Position numbers and translations under genes: made by a program
Assembly (NCBI GenBank): GCA_963725275.1
Contig: CAVRXS010000006.1
Coordinates: 434,001 to 498,000, forward strand
From: Bog-756 sp963725275
GTDB lineage: Bacteria; Actinomycetota; Acidimicrobiia; Acidimicrobiales; RAAP-2
DNA: 64,000 bases
Direction of reading: 5' to 3'
Notes under the pieces: generated by a model
Told to the model about the DNA's origin: nothing
Databases searched by the model: none
What the model saw: the letters and a program-made list of their open reading frames with translations, nothing else
Shown: in pieces, positions 20,266 through 28,916 of the stretch
Numbering within the stretch: the first letter of the stretch is position 1
Layout: every line of letters begins with the position of its first letter

Positions 20266-20570
20266 GGCGCCTCGCCCAGGATCCGGGGGACCCGGAAGCG
20301 ATGGTCTTCGACAGAGGGTGCCTCTCCGAGCACCTCGGCCCGGTCGAGGCAGGGACGGGGTTCGTCGGGGCGGAGCACGTTGGTCAGCGCCATCGCGTGG
20401 GCGGTCGGTGCCACCCCGGCCAGGTCGAGCGACGCCACGTCGGCGGCGTGGTCGAGCACCTCGGCCAGCTGCCCGGTGAACAGCTCCAGCTCCTCCTCGC
20501 TCAAGTGGAGGCGGGCGAGGGCCGCCACGTGGACCACCTCGGCGCGGGTGAGGCGTCCGGGCTCGGCCAT
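20262..20570 (-). CDS. gatC: Asp/Glu-tRNA(Asn/Gln) amidotransferase subunit C
   Basis: Small (102-residue) belt subunit stabilising GatA-GatB. The N-terminus has the family pattern [20 protein letters not shown] and the C-terminus [20 protein letters not shown] ... FRVPRIL matches the usual RxD..xxxll.nAP...g.ffvP ending. ATG 20570 places the first helix at the N-terminus. It starts 16 nt after the esterase stop, so the esterase may be the first gene of this operon. Confidence 0.95.
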   Translation of the reverse strand: MAEPGRLTRAEVVHVAALARLHLSEEELELFTGQLAEVLDHAADVASLDLAGVAPTAHAMALTNVLRPDEPRPCLDRAEVLGEAPSVEDHRFRVPRILGEAP

Positions 20571-20586
20571 CAGGCGGAATCGGTCA

Positions 20587-21360
20587 TCAGGACGCCCTCG
20601 GAGCGTCGTCGCCAAAGGCCTTCAGGGTGAACTCGACCACCCGCTGCTCGATGAGGGCAGCGTCGTTGTCGAGGGTGGCGACGTGGTAGCTGTTCTCGAG
20701 GTGGACCCGAACGAGTGGGCCGGTGACCTCCTTCGCCAGGACCTCACCCGACACCGGGTCGACGACGTGGTCCTCCCGGCTCGAGCACAGGAGCACCGGG
20801 CACCGGATCTCGCCCAGCGCGGACCGGACGACGTCGACGCCGTCGAACAGAGAGAGCAGTGGCGCAAGGGGCGTGCCCGAGTAGGCCGCCTCGATGACTC
20901 CCGGCTTCTTGATGTCCGACCCGATTCCCTCGGTCACCGCGGTCCCGGCATCGAGCATCGCGCGGACAACGGCGCGCGTATCCGGGTCGGGCGGTTCGAC
21001 CAAAGGGTTGACCAGGGCGAGTCCCGCGATGTGCGGGTGTCGCTCGGCCAACCAGCAGGCGAGCGTGCCACCCATCGAGAGTCCGACGAGCGCGACCCTG
21101 TCGCAGCGGGCGGCCAGGGCCTGGAATTCGGCCTCTGCCGCGCCGGACCAGTCCTCCCACCGGGTCGGGACCATCTCCTCGACCACGGTGCCGTGCCCGG
21201 GCAGCAGGGGAAGCTCCACGGTGAGACCCGCCGCGGCGAGGGCCTCGGCGATGGGGCGCATGGTCTGTGGATTGCCGGTGAACCCGTGCAGCACCAGGAC
21301 GCCGTCGGCACCGCCCTTCGCAGACCACGGCTCGGCACCAGGGATGATCGGAGCGGTCAC
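20587..21360 (-). CDS. Alpha/beta-hydrolase, carboxylesterase/monoacylglycerol-lipase type
   Basis: A 257-residue serine hydrolase. Motifs: HGFTGNPQTM oxyanion loop, nucleophile in GLSMGG (about residues 90-96), acid in CSSREDHVVDP and catalytic His in NSYHVATLDND. It resembles the Est30/YvaK carboxylesterases acting on medium-chain esters. GTG 21360 gives VTAPIIPGAEP as N-terminus; the frame stays open upstream across the divergent SCP-2 gene but without homology. Confidence 0.88.
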   Translation of the reverse strand: MTAPIIPGAEPWSAKGGADGVLVLHGFTGNPQTMRPIAEALAAAGLTVELPLLPGHGTVVEEMVPTRWEDWSGAAEAEFQALAARCDRVALVGLSMGGTLACWLAERHPHIAGLALVNPLVEPPDPDTRAVVRAMLDAGTAVTEGIGSDIKKPGVIEAAYSGTPLAPLLSLFDGVDVVRSALGEIRCPVLLCSSREDHVVDPVSGEVLAKEVTGPLVRVHLENSYHVATLDNDAALIEQRVVEFTLKAFGDDAPRAS

Positions 21361-21444
21361 AGAACGGGATGCTATCGGTGTTGCCAGGACCGCCGGGTAG
21401 AGTTGCGCCCTGACGATCGACCCATGGCAAGGAGCGCTACACCG

Positions 21445-21852
21445 ATGGCCACCTATCAGTTCCTGAGCGACGACTGGCTCGCCGAGGCCCGTTCGATCCG
21501 GGCCGAGTACGACGGGAAGGGTGGCACGATCGACCAGGCGATCCGGATGAACCTGGTCGTCGTCGAGGTCCCCTTCGGCGAGGGCTCGGTGCTCGCCCAC
21601 GCCGACACGAGCGAGGGCGAGCTGGTCCTCGACACCGGGCACCTCGACCCTGCCGACCTCACCGTCACCGTGGGCTACGACATCGCACGGGAGATCCTGG
21701 TCGAAGGCAATCCGCAGGCGGGCCTCCAGGCCTTCATGCAGGGAAAGATCAAGGTCGAGGGGGACATCGCCAAGCTGATGGCGCTCCAGACGATGTCCCC
21801 GGACCCGACGGCCGCAGAGATCGCCTCGCGCATCCAGGCCATGACCGCCTGA
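21445..21852 (+). CDS. SCP-2 sterol-transfer-family protein
   Basis: A 135-residue single-domain lipid-binding protein. The SCP-2 fold is recognisable from the central GELVLDTGHLDPADLTVTVG strand pair and the C-terminal AFMQGKIKVEGDIAKLMALQ, the most conserved part of the family (G.l.v.GD...l). ATG 21445 has AAGGAG 10 nt upstream; the ATG at 21424 lies before that site. It is probably a soluble acyl-CoA or lipid carrier. It is convergent with the MFS gene, with only 6 nt between their stops. Confidence 0.88.
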   Translation: MATYQFLSDDWLAEARSIRAEYDGKGGTIDQAIRMNLVVVEVPFGEGSVLAHADTSEGELVLDTGHLDPADLTVTVGYDIAREILVEGNPQAGLQAFMQGKIKVEGDIAKLMALQTMSPDPTAAEIASRIQAMTA

Positions 21853-21858
21853 CGCACC

Positions 21859-23454
21859 TCAGGCCAGAGGCATCTCGGACGGAGCGGTACGTCGCGGACG
21901 CGGGGTGTCGACCACGAAGAAGCCGCAGACGACCGCCGCGACCGCCGCGATCGCGCCCACCGCGTACGCCCGGTGGAACGACGCGAGCGATCCGACCCCA
22001 CCATGGGCCGACGCCTCGACGGTGACCATCACCTGGATGCCGGCCACGACTCCGATCTGCGTGATGAGCAGCTGAGCGGCACTCATCACCCCGAGCTCCT
22101 CGGGGAGCACCTCGTTGGCCGCCGATGACGCCGTCGACGGCGTGGAGACGCCGATGCCCAGCCCCGAGAGGGCGAGGGCCAGCACGATGACCACGACAGA
22201 GGGGCTGGTACCGAGCTGGGTGAACATCACCATCGAGACCGTCAGGACGAGCGCGCCGGCGACGACCGACCACCGCTCCCCCACCTTCACCGCGGCGTAC
22301 CCGGCGATCGGGGCCGAGACCGAGAAGACCAGGGGGCGGGCGGTTGACAGCAGCCCGGCACTGGTCTCGCCGTAGCCGTAGACCCGCTCCATCAGGATCG
22401 GGAAGAGGAAGAACCCACCCATGTAGGCGAAGTTGACCAGTGCCCGGGCGCCGAGCGGAAAGACGAAGTTGCGCCGCCGGAAGTAGTGGAGGGGGATGAG
22501 CGGCCGGATGGCGCGCCGTTCCTGCAGGACGAACCACGCGCCCAGCACCAGGGCGAGCACCGCAAAGGAGACGACGCCCGCGGAGGTGAAGCCCCAGGAG
22601 GGTGCGAGGTTGAGGGCGAGCAGGCCGCAGGTGACCGAGCCGGAGAGGGCCGCCGATCCGAGCCAGTCCAACTGTCGCCAGGGGTGCTCGCCGGTGCCGC
22701 CGGTCTGCTCGGGCTCGTCGGGCCGGTCGCGCGACGGCAGCACCACCACCGCGAGCACGGCGGCGATCGCCATCAGGGGCAGCTCTCCCCAGAAGAGGGT
22801 CCGCCACCCGTAGAACTGGATGATCGGGGCCCCGAGGGTCACGCCGAGAACGGGACCGCCGGCGCCGACCAGGGACCACCATCCCAGCGCCTTGACCCGG
22901 TCCTCGTGGGAGAAGGCCTGGAGGACGAGGGCCATCGAGGCCGCGCCGGTGGCCGCCCCCTGGACCCCGTCGAAGAAGCGCGCGGCGATGAGCACCCCCG
23001 CCGTCGGGGCCGATGCCGTGAGCACCACGCTCACAGCGGCGCCCGAGAGACCCCAGAGGTACAGCCGCCGATAGCCGCGCAGGTCCCCGAGCTTGCCCAG
23101 GATGGGCGCAGCCACGCCGAAGGCCAACAGCGGACCGGTGGAGGTCCAGGTGAGGGTCGAGACGGTCGTGTGCAGCTGTCGGGCCACCTGGGGCAGCGCG
23201 ACGACGAAGACCGTGAAGGTGATGTTGACCGAGAGCAGGCCGGCGAGCACGGTCCACAGCACCCACCACTGGTATCGGTCCGAGCCGGCCACCCGCCGGT
23301 GCATCCGGTGGCGGAAGAGGACCGGCCAGGGGACCGAGATGGCCCCCTCGGCACCGGCCCCGGTCCCGCTCAGGAGGGCCTCGGCCTCGCGCACCTCGGC
23401 GTCGTCGAACGCCTGGTCTCCGGACGGGCCCCCGGGCCCGGCGGCCCGGGACAC
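21859..23454 (-). CDS. MFS drug-efflux transporter (DHA2/EmrB-QacA type)
   Basis: A 531-residue proton-coupled efflux permease with about 14 predicted helices after a roughly 60-residue cytoplasmic N-terminus. TFTVFVVALPQVARQL and LGKLGDLRGYRRLYLWG (motif A-like, G-x3-D-x2-G-[YRK]) identify the superfamily; GLGIGVSTPSTASSAANEVL fits the DHA2 helix-13 region. The substrate is unknown. It starts with GTG 3 nt after the SDR stop, so it is likely translated from the same mRNA. Confidence 0.9.
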   Translation of the reverse strand: MSRAAGPGGPSGDQAFDDAEVREAEALLSGTGAGAEGAISVPWPVLFRHRMHRRVAGSDRYQWWVLWTVLAGLLSVNITFTVFVVALPQVARQLHTTVSTLTWTSTGPLLAFGVAAPILGKLGDLRGYRRLYLWGLSGAAVSVVLTASAPTAGVLIAARFFDGVQGAATGAASMALVLQAFSHEDRVKALGWWSLVGAGGPVLGVTLGAPIIQFYGWRTLFWGELPLMAIAAVLAVVVLPSRDRPDEPEQTGGTGEHPWRQLDWLGSAALSGSVTCGLLALNLAPSWGFTSAGVVSFAVLALVLGAWFVLQERRAIRPLIPLHYFRRRNFVFPLGARALVNFAYMGGFFLFPILMERVYGYGETSAGLLSTARPLVFSVSAPIAGYAAVKVGERWSVVAGALVLTVSMVMFTQLGTSPSVVVIVLALALSGLGIGVSTPSTASSAANEVLPEELGVMSAAQLLITQIGVVAGIQVMVTVEASAHGGVGSLASFHRAYAVGAIAAVAAVVCGFFVVDTPRPRRTAPSEMPLA

Positions 23455-23457
23455 CGC

Positions 23458-24336
23458 TCAGCCTCCGAGCCGGTGCATCTCCGCCTGAAGCTCGGCCACG
23501 GTCCACCGGTCCGCCTTGTCGAGGGTGTCGGTCATGGTCCAGGGCGCAAAGAGCCGGATCTGGCCACCCTGAACGAAGTAGACCTTGCCGTTGGCGGGGC
23601 AGTCCTCCGTGGCCAGGTAGGCCACCAGCGGGGAGATGTTGGCCGGGTCCCAGCGGTCGAAGACGGCCGCATCGGCGGGCGCCTGCACGATCTCGGACAG
23701 GCCGGGTGTCTGCTCGGTCATCCGGGTACGGGCTGCCGGGGCGATGGCGTTGACCCGCACGCCGTAACGGGACAGCTCGTCGGCGGCGATGGTGCTGAAC
23801 GCGGCGATACCCGCCTTGGCCGCGCCGTAGTTGGTCTGCCCCGGGTTCCCGAGGAGCCCCGAGGTGGAGGAGGTGTTGATGACTGACGCATGGACCTCGA
23901 CCCCGGCCTTGACCTGTGCCCTCCAGTGGGCTGCCGCGTGCCGGGTGGGCACGAAGTGGCCCTTCAGGTGGACGTGGATGACCGAGTCCCACTCCTCCTC
24001 CGACATGTTGACCAGGACCCGGTCGCGCAGGATGCCGGCATTGTTGACCAGCACGTGGACGTCGCCGAACGTCTCGACGGCGGTGTCGACGAGGCGTTTG
24101 CCGCCCTCCCAGTCGCAGACGTCGTCGGCGTTGGCCACCGCCTCGCCGCCAGCGGCGCGGATCTCGTCGACCACCTGCTGGGCCGGGCTTCGATCGTCGC
24201 CCGAGCCGTCCACCGCGCCACCGAGGTCGTTGACGACCACCCTGGCGCCCTCGGCAGCGAACAGCAGGGCGTGCTCACGCCCGATGCCGCGTCCGGCCCC
24301 GGTGATCACGGCGACCCGTCCGTCCAGTGCTCCCAT
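23458..24336 (-). CDS. Short-chain dehydrogenase, (3R)-hydroxyacyl-CoA dehydrogenase-like
   Basis: A 292-residue NAD(P)-dependent SDR. It has TGAGRGIGREHALLFA, VNDLGGAVDGSG, LVNNAGILRD, the active site NTSSTSGLLGNPGQTNYGAAK (Ser, Tyr about 168, Lys about 172) and a C-terminal extension. The VVNDLGG and NAGILRDR segments are typical of the bacterial HSD17B4-type hydroxyacyl-CoA/steroid dehydrogenases. A fatty-acid or steroid beta-oxidation role is inferred. ATG 24336 with GAGGA just upstream was chosen; the frame extends 11 codons further to 24369. Confidence 0.9.
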   Translation of the reverse strand: MGALDGRVAVITGAGRGIGREHALLFAAEGARVVVNDLGGAVDGSGDDRSPAQQVVDEIRAAGGEAVANADDVCDWEGGKRLVDTAVETFGDVHVLVNNAGILRDRVLVNMSEEEWDSVIHVHLKGHFVPTRHAAAHWRAQVKAGVEVHASVINTSSTSGLLGNPGQTNYGAAKAGIAAFSTIAADELSRYGVRVNAIAPAARTRMTEQTPGLSEIVQAPADAAVFDRWDPANISPLVAYLATEDCPANGKVYFVQGGQIRLFAPWTMTDTLDKADRWTVAELQAEMHRLGG

Positions 24337-24442
24337 GTCCTCGGTTCCCCCAGTTCGGCTGCCCGCCAACGTTGGCAGGGTGCCCGACTCCGGTCAAACC
24401 GTGCACCGGGGACGGTCGGGACGGCACGTCGACGCGATGACG

Positions 24443-24476
24443 CGACGAGGACGGGGCCGGAGCCCCGTCCTCGTCG
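24443..24476. terminator. Repeated hairpin, copy 1 (after secreted protein 1)
   Basis: Perfect 15-bp inverted repeat CGACGAGGACGGGGC with a CGGA loop. It starts 39 nt beyond the stop of the secreted-protein gene at 24515. There is no T-tract on either side, so if it is a terminator it is of the hairpin-only kind common in high-GC Gram-positives. The same sequence recurs three more times in the window, always in the same place relative to a member of this gene family. Confidence 0.8.
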
Positions 24477-24514
24477 GTACGACTCGCCCGGTTACCCGGG
24501 TGCAGTGGTGCTCC

Positions 24515-25168
24515 CTACTTGAAGACCGCAGCCGGCGTGGTGCCGGGCACCGTCTGGATGGCGAGGCTCGAGGTGCCGCTGGTGTCGCACGCTGTGAGCA
24601 GCGCCGCCGCGGTCAGCGTCGTCTCGGCCTGGGAGGCCGACGTCTTGCCGGTGTCGGTCCCGGTGAACGAACCGGTTGACGTGGTGGTGCCGCCCTTAGC
24701 CGCGTCCGGGAGGATGAACTCCCCATGCTTCGGAGTCCCGACCGTCGTCCCGTAGTCTTGGCTGGGCTTGGTCACCGTCGGAGCGATTGGCTTGTTCCAG
24801 GTCACGGTGATCGTGGCCGAGGTGTACTTGGTGGCGCCGGCGATGCCGGTGCACTTGTAGGCCGTCCCGCCCTTGGGCGTGGTGCTCACCAGGGTGCCCT
24901 TGACGGTTGCCGACGTAGCCTTACCGGCCGGGACCGTCGTGCACCCACCCAACGTGGCGGTCAGCGTGTCGGTCTGGGTGAGCGGGCCCGCGACGGCCAC
25001 GGTGCCGGTCTTGGTCAGCTTGTGGGCGAAGGTCACGGTTCCCTTGATCGTCTTGCAGGAAGCGGTACCTGCCTGAATCGGGTTGGCCCAGGCCTGTCCA
25101 CCCGACGCCACGACGGCTCCGATGGGGACGATGGCCACCGCGGCGACCATCAGCAGTTTGCGGATCAT
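24515..25168 (-). CDS. Secreted protein of the MIRKLL family, member 1 (unknown function)
   Basis: A 217-residue exported protein. MIRKLLMVAAVAIVPIGAVV is a Sec signal core ending at QAWA, after which the mature part is Thr/Ser/Ala/Gly-rich with four Cys. An even Cys count fits disulfides outside the cell. It is the most divergent of four local relatives: the signal peptide and the alternating beta-strand-like Thr/Val pattern are shared, but the PACV and ERGY motifs of members 2 and 3 are absent. An AAAGGAG ribosome site lies upstream of ATG 25168. I do not recognise the family; a surface or matrix protein is a guess. Confidence 0.8.
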   Translation of the reverse strand: MIRKLLMVAAVAIVPIGAVVASGGQAWANPIQAGTASCKTIKGTVTFAHKLTKTGTVAVAGPLTQTDTLTATLGGCTTVPAGKATSATVKGTLVSTTPKGGTAYKCTGIAGATKYTSATITVTWNKPIAPTVTKPSQDYGTTVGTPKHGEFILPDAAKGGTTTSTGSFTGTDTGKTSASQAETTLTAAALLTACDTSGTSSLAIQTVPGTTPAAVFK

Positions 25169-25315
25169 GTGGTTTGCTCCTTTGGTCGTCTGCGTCTCCG
25201 CAGAGAAATACGTCGGTTGCTGCCCTCGTTTGCGACGCGTCGAACGGCGTCCAATGCGAAGTAGCCAGGATCTGGCCTCCCCCGGTCATCCCCCCTTTAC
25301 GATCCTCCACCGATC

Positions 25316-25342
25316 GACGATTGCACAGTAGCGAAAGTTACT
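25316..25342 (-). promoter_or_regulatory. Candidate ECF-type promoter of secreted protein 1
   Basis: On the minus strand AGTAAC (25342-25337) is followed after exactly 17 nt by CGTC (25319-25316). The same spacing and near-identical hexamers occur before members 2 and 3. The -10 core CGT(C/T) with a 17-nt spacer is the layout used by many extracytoplasmic-function sigma factors. It predicts a 5' leader of about 140 nt before ATG 25168. Confidence 0.55.
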
Positions 25343-25408
25343 GACGAGTACAACGGCCCTGGTCCCGGTTCCACGGAGGCCCTGGACGCCTCGCGCGAAG
25401 GGTGACCG

Positions 25409-26512
25409 TCAGGCCGCTGGAAGTGGGACCGGCCGCTCGACCTGGGTTCCCAACCCGGCATCCTCGACCGCACCGACCATGACCCGCACCCTGGACCGGT
25501 CACCAGCCACCACGAGGTACTCGGTATTGCGGAGGTGGGAGACCCGGCCCACCTTGCGCCCGGACGGATCGTGGATGCCGATGCGCGCCCCGACGTAGCG
25601 GGCCGAGTCGAATGCGAGCACGGCCACATGGCCACGAGGTGCGCAGAGCTCATGCAGCTCCTCGTAGGTGAGCCACCCCTCGTTGTTGTACGAGAGGACC
25701 ACCACCTCCGCGCGGAGCCCCGACACGACCTCGCCCAGAGCGGACGCCATGGTGCGTCGGCCATTGAAGACACTGCGGGTCGACGGGTCGCGGAGATCAG
25801 CCCGCTTGCAGGCCACGCCGTAGTGTTCCGGCGCGTCCCAGGCCACGATGGTCTCCCAGACGTGGTAATTGGCGTCGTAGCGGTGCTGGTTGTACGGGGG
25901 GTCGAGGTAGGCGAGATCGACCTCCCCGAGCGCCGCAGAGCCGGCCAGCGCGCACGCGTCACCCCGCAGTGCCCTCCCGGGACCGGGCAGCAGTGCGGGC
26001 ATCTCCAGCACCAGGGGACGGCTGGCACGCGGAGCCCACTCCTTGAGATAGGCCATCTGGAGCCCGGTGGTCGAGTCGACCCGATCGGCTGCCTCGAGCA
26101 GGCTGGTCACGAGCAGCGGCCACAGTGCCGTGCCGGCGTAGTCGGTCTCGATTGCCGCACGCACGGCGTCGATGCGCGCGCCGTTCTCGGGTCGGAAGTA
26201 GCGGGCCTCCTCGCAGAATGTCGCGGTCACGTATCCGGGCCGGCCGGGCAGGGTGTTGAGATACGCGATCGCGTCGGCCAACGCTCCCGCGAGCCCGGGG
26301 TCGGCAGCATCGGTCGCCACGTAGCAGCGGGCCAGCACGTGAGCACAGCGAGCGCTGTCGACCGCGGTCATGTTGATGCCGGCGTGCTTCCACGCCTGTG
26401 CGACCCGGGTGGTCCCGGTGAAGAGGTCGAGCCCGGTGCGGGCGGAAGACGACGAGGCCAGGGCGGTGAGCGGTGCGATGAGCCGGCGCTTGGACCCCAG
26501 GTACTTGATCAC
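25409..26512 (-). CDS. Orphan DNA adenine N6-methyltransferase, D12 class
   Basis: A 367-residue SAM-dependent methyltransferase. The N-terminal MIKYLGSKRRLI and DLFTGTTRVAQAWKHAG form the SAM-binding motifs (X and I) and LAYLDPPYNQHRY (about residues 198-210) is the DPPY catalytic motif IV of N6-adenine enzymes of the Dam/D12 group. No restriction endonuclease or specificity subunit lies nearby, so a regulatory or replication-linked role is more likely than restriction-modification. It starts at GTG six nt after the small Cys-rich gene and is probably the last gene of the kinase operon. Confidence 0.88.
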   Translation of the reverse strand: MIKYLGSKRRLIAPLTALASSSSARTGLDLFTGTTRVAQAWKHAGINMTAVDSARCAHVLARCYVATDAADPGLAGALADAIAYLNTLPGRPGYVTATFCEEARYFRPENGARIDAVRAAIETDYAGTALWPLLVTSLLEAADRVDSTTGLQMAYLKEWAPRASRPLVLEMPALLPGPGRALRGDACALAGSAALGEVDLAYLDPPYNQHRYDANYHVWETIVAWDAPEHYGVACKRADLRDPSTRSVFNGRRTMASALGEVVSGLRAEVVVLSYNNEGWLTYEELHELCAPRGHVAVLAFDSARYVGARIGIHDPSGRKVGRVSHLRNTEYLVVAGDRSRVRVMVGAVEDAGLGTQVERPVPLPAA

Positions 26513-26518
26513 TGGTCC

Positions 26519-26830
26519 CTAGCGCCGCCCGAAGCGCCGGATCCACCATTCGGGGTCGCGGGCATGTGCGTGGAAGTGGTCGGGGATCTGGCGCATCACC
26601 CGGTCGTAGGACCAGGTTCCCTCGCCGAGCACGCGGTCGGCGACGACCGCCAGCTCTGCAAGCATGTGGTCGACGTCAGCATCGGGCGGCTCGTCGCCGT
26701 GCTGCTTCCAGACCACCATCGGCACGCCGCACACCTCGCAGTCGGCAACCCAGCAGGTCGCGTCCTCGTGATGCCATTCGGTGATCCGGGCCGCGTCGCA
26801 GAGCTCACAGGTCCGGTCGGCGCCGGTCAC
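26519..26830 (-). CDS. Small Cys-rich, probably zinc-binding protein
   Basis: A 103-residue protein with C8-x2-C11, H20-H21, C26 and C31-x2-C34, a spacing suited to a zinc ribbon or treble clef. The C-terminus PDHFHAHARDPEWWIRRFG is rich in His and aromatic residues. GTG start overlaps the kinase stop (GTGA) and the methyltransferase follows after 6 nt, so it is in one operon with both. I do not recognise a named family; a nucleic-acid or protein-binding adaptor role is only a guess. Confidence 0.75.
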   Translation of the reverse strand: MTGADRTCELCDAARITEWHHEDATCWVADCEVCGVPMVVWKQHGDEPPDADVDHMLAELAVVADRVLGEGTWSYDRVMRQIPDHFHAHARDPEWWIRRFGRR

Positions 26831-28773
26831 AGGGTGTACACGTTGACGGTCGTGCCGGGCAGCACCGAGGTGCCCGCGACCGGGTCGGTCGAGAGCACGG
26901 TGCTCGACCCCGGAGGCCCGTAGGGGCCGCCCATGTCCAGGCCGATTGCCCGGAGTGCACTCGCAGCCTGGGTCACCGAGTCACCGCGCAGGGACGGGAC
27001 GGTCACCGGCTGGGGCCCGAGGGAGACCTGGATGGTGACCTGGGACCCGAAGGGCACGGGACCTGCCGCGGGTGTCGGCGTGGTCCCGACCACCTGCCCT
27101 GGCGGGACGGTCGGCGAGTATGCCTGACCCCGGACCGGCACGAACCCGGCCGCGGTCAGGGTCGCTGCGGCGGCGGCGTACGAGGACGCCGAGGCGGCGG
27201 CCGCGGGAACGGCCACCGGTGCGTGGCCCTTCGAGGTCACGATGGTGACCGTCGAACCGTACGGGGCGCTGCCGGCCGGCACGGTCGAGAGGATCGCCCC
27301 GGCCACCACCGTGGCGCTGTACTGCGCGGCCGATGCCGGGCAGACCCCGACCAGGTGCACGGCTCTGAGTGCCTGGATGGCGTCGTTGCAGTTGGAGAAG
27401 GAGGTCAGGCTCGGAATGCCCACCGGGGGCGGCCCGGTCGAGAGCACCACGGAGATGACCGAACCCTGCTTGGCGGTGACCGCCCGCCCGCTCGTGCGAG
27501 CTGCAGGCTGCTGGCTCACGATGATTCCGGCCGCCGCGGTGATCGAGGGCCGGTGTCCGCTGACCCGCACGGTGAAGTGGTCGGGCGCAGCCGCGGTCGA
27601 CGCCGTGGGGAGGGTCTTCCCCACCAGCACGGGCACCGGGTGGGTCGGGGTGAAGACCCCGGCATGGACAGCCCAGGCGACACCCCCGGCGATGAGCACG
27701 GGCACGAGGACCGCGATCGCGACGATCCAGTGCCGGCGGCGCCCGGCGCGGGGCGGGTCAGCGTCCCGGGTCGCCCGGCGCGCGCTCGGCTTCTTGGCTG
27801 TGGCGGCAACGGCCTGGGCGGGGGCTCCGAGCTCGGTTCGGTCCTGCCCGCCGGGAGGCACGGCGGGCAGATGGGCGGGCCTGACCAGCGCCGGATCCAC
27901 CTCCCCGTCGACGGGCAGGGCGGCCACGAGGGGCAAGGGCTCCGGCGGTGGGAGGGAAGCCGACAGGGCGCTGAGCTCGCGACCGAGCCGGGCAGCGTCG
28001 TAGCGCTCGGCAGGATCAGGGGCGGCCGCCCACACCAGGACGTCGGCCAGTGGGCCGAGGGCCTCGTGCTCCGGCAACAGTGTCCCGACCCGCGCCATGA
28101 GGGTGGCCACCGTGGTGTCGCCGATGAAGGGGGCTTGGCCGGTGACGCCCTCGTAGAGCACGAGGGCGAGCGCGTAGACGTCCGCCTTGCCGTCGAGGAC
28201 CCAGCCCTCGACCTGTTCGGGTGCCGCGTAGCGGGCGGTCCCGAGGATGGCCCCGTCCGGCTCGGTCCAGGCGGCCTCGGCCAGAGCCCGGGCGAGGCCG
28301 AAGTCGGCGATCCGCAGTCGACGGTCGGCGTCGAAGAGCAGATTGGCGGGTTTGATGTCGCGGTGGACCAGCCCGCGGCGGTGGGCGTAGTCGAGCCCGG
28401 CAGCCGCCTCGGCGCCGATCTGGGCCGCCTGCTCGGGAGTGAGCAGCGCACCGGTGTCATAGACCTGGCGGAGCGAGCCTCCCGCCAGGTACTCGAGCAC
28501 CAGGTAGGGTTCCCCGTCCTCCTCACCCCAGTCGTAGACCTGCAGGATGTTGGGGTGGTTGAGCGCGGCCACAGCCCGCGCCTCGGCCCGGAAGCGCTTG
28601 AGGAAGGCGCGGTCGCCGGCCAGGGCCGGGTGGAGCACCTTGATGGCGACCTGACGATGGAGGGAGACGTCGTCGGCCAGGTAGACGTGCGCGGACGCAC
28701 CGGTCCCGAGAGGTGTGACCAGTCGGTAACGGTCGCCGAGGACACGTCCGATGGAGTCGGTGAGGCTCGGCAT
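26827..28773 (-). CDS. PASTA-domain Ser/Thr protein kinase (PknB-like)
   Basis: A 648-residue membrane receptor kinase. The cytoplasmic kinase domain (about 15-270) has GTGASAHVYLA, VAIKVLHP, HRDIKPANLLF, ADFGLA and AAPEQVEG, so all catalytic elements are intact. A juxtamembrane Lys/Arg-rich linker leads to one helix (HWIVAIAVLVPVLIAGGVAW, about 346-366) and four extracellular PASTA-like repeats with VPSL/VPV starts, which in this family sense muropeptides or lipid II. Unusually it is not next to pbp, rodA or stp genes but precedes a small Cys-rich protein and a DNA methyltransferase. Confidence 0.94.
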   Translation of the reverse strand: MPSLTDSIGRVLGDRYRLVTPLGTGASAHVYLADDVSLHRQVAIKVLHPALAGDRAFLKRFRAEARAVAALNHPNILQVYDWGEEDGEPYLVLEYLAGGSLRQVYDTGALLTPEQAAQIGAEAAAGLDYAHRRGLVHRDIKPANLLFDADRRLRIADFGLARALAEAAWTEPDGAILGTARYAAPEQVEGWVLDGKADVYALALVLYEGVTGQAPFIGDTTVATLMARVGTLLPEHEALGPLADVLVWAAAPDPAERYDAARLGRELSALSASLPPPEPLPLVAALPVDGEVDPALVRPAHLPAVPPGGQDRTELGAPAQAVAATAKKPSARRATRDADPPRAGRRRHWIVAIAVLVPVLIAGGVAWAVHAGVFTPTHPVPVLVGKTLPTASTAAAPDHFTVRVSGHRPSITAAAGIIVSQQPAARTSGRAVTAKQGSVISVVLSTGPPPVGIPSLTSFSNCNDAIQALRAVHLVGVCPASAAQYSATVVAGAILSTVPAGSAPYGSTVTIVTSKGHAPVAVPAAAASASSYAAAAATLTAAGFVPVRGQAYSPTVPPGQVVGTTPTPAAGPVPFGSQVTIQVSLGPQPVTVPSLRGDSVTQAASALRAIGLDMGGPYGPPGSSTVLSTDPVAGTSVLPGTTVNVYTL

Positions 28774-28845
28774 GATCCTGACTCAGGCTAGCGAACCGAT
28801 CGGCGGGAGCGGTGGAGGGGCGCACGCAGCGGGGAGGCCCGGGCG

Positions 28846-28879
28846 CGATGAGGACGGGGCCGGAGGCCCGTCCTCATCG
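28846..28879. terminator. Repeated hairpin, copy 2 (after secreted protein 2)
   Basis: Inverted repeat with arms CGATGAGGACGGG (28846-28858) and CCCGTCCTCATCG (28867-28879), 13 bp perfect around an 8-nt loop. One base in the right arm differs from the other copies (AGGCCC instead of AGCCCC), which shortens the perfect stem. It begins 38 nt past the stop at 28917 and sits between this gene and the start of the kinase operon. No T-tract follows. Confidence 0.75.
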
Positions 28880-28916
28880 GTACCCCAGGGTCCGCCGTCA
28901 GGCGGACACGGAGGTA

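Noticed and set aside
25409..26512. Restriction-modification system
   Set aside because: No endonuclease, specificity subunit or Vsr-like gene lies within reach of the methyltransferase.
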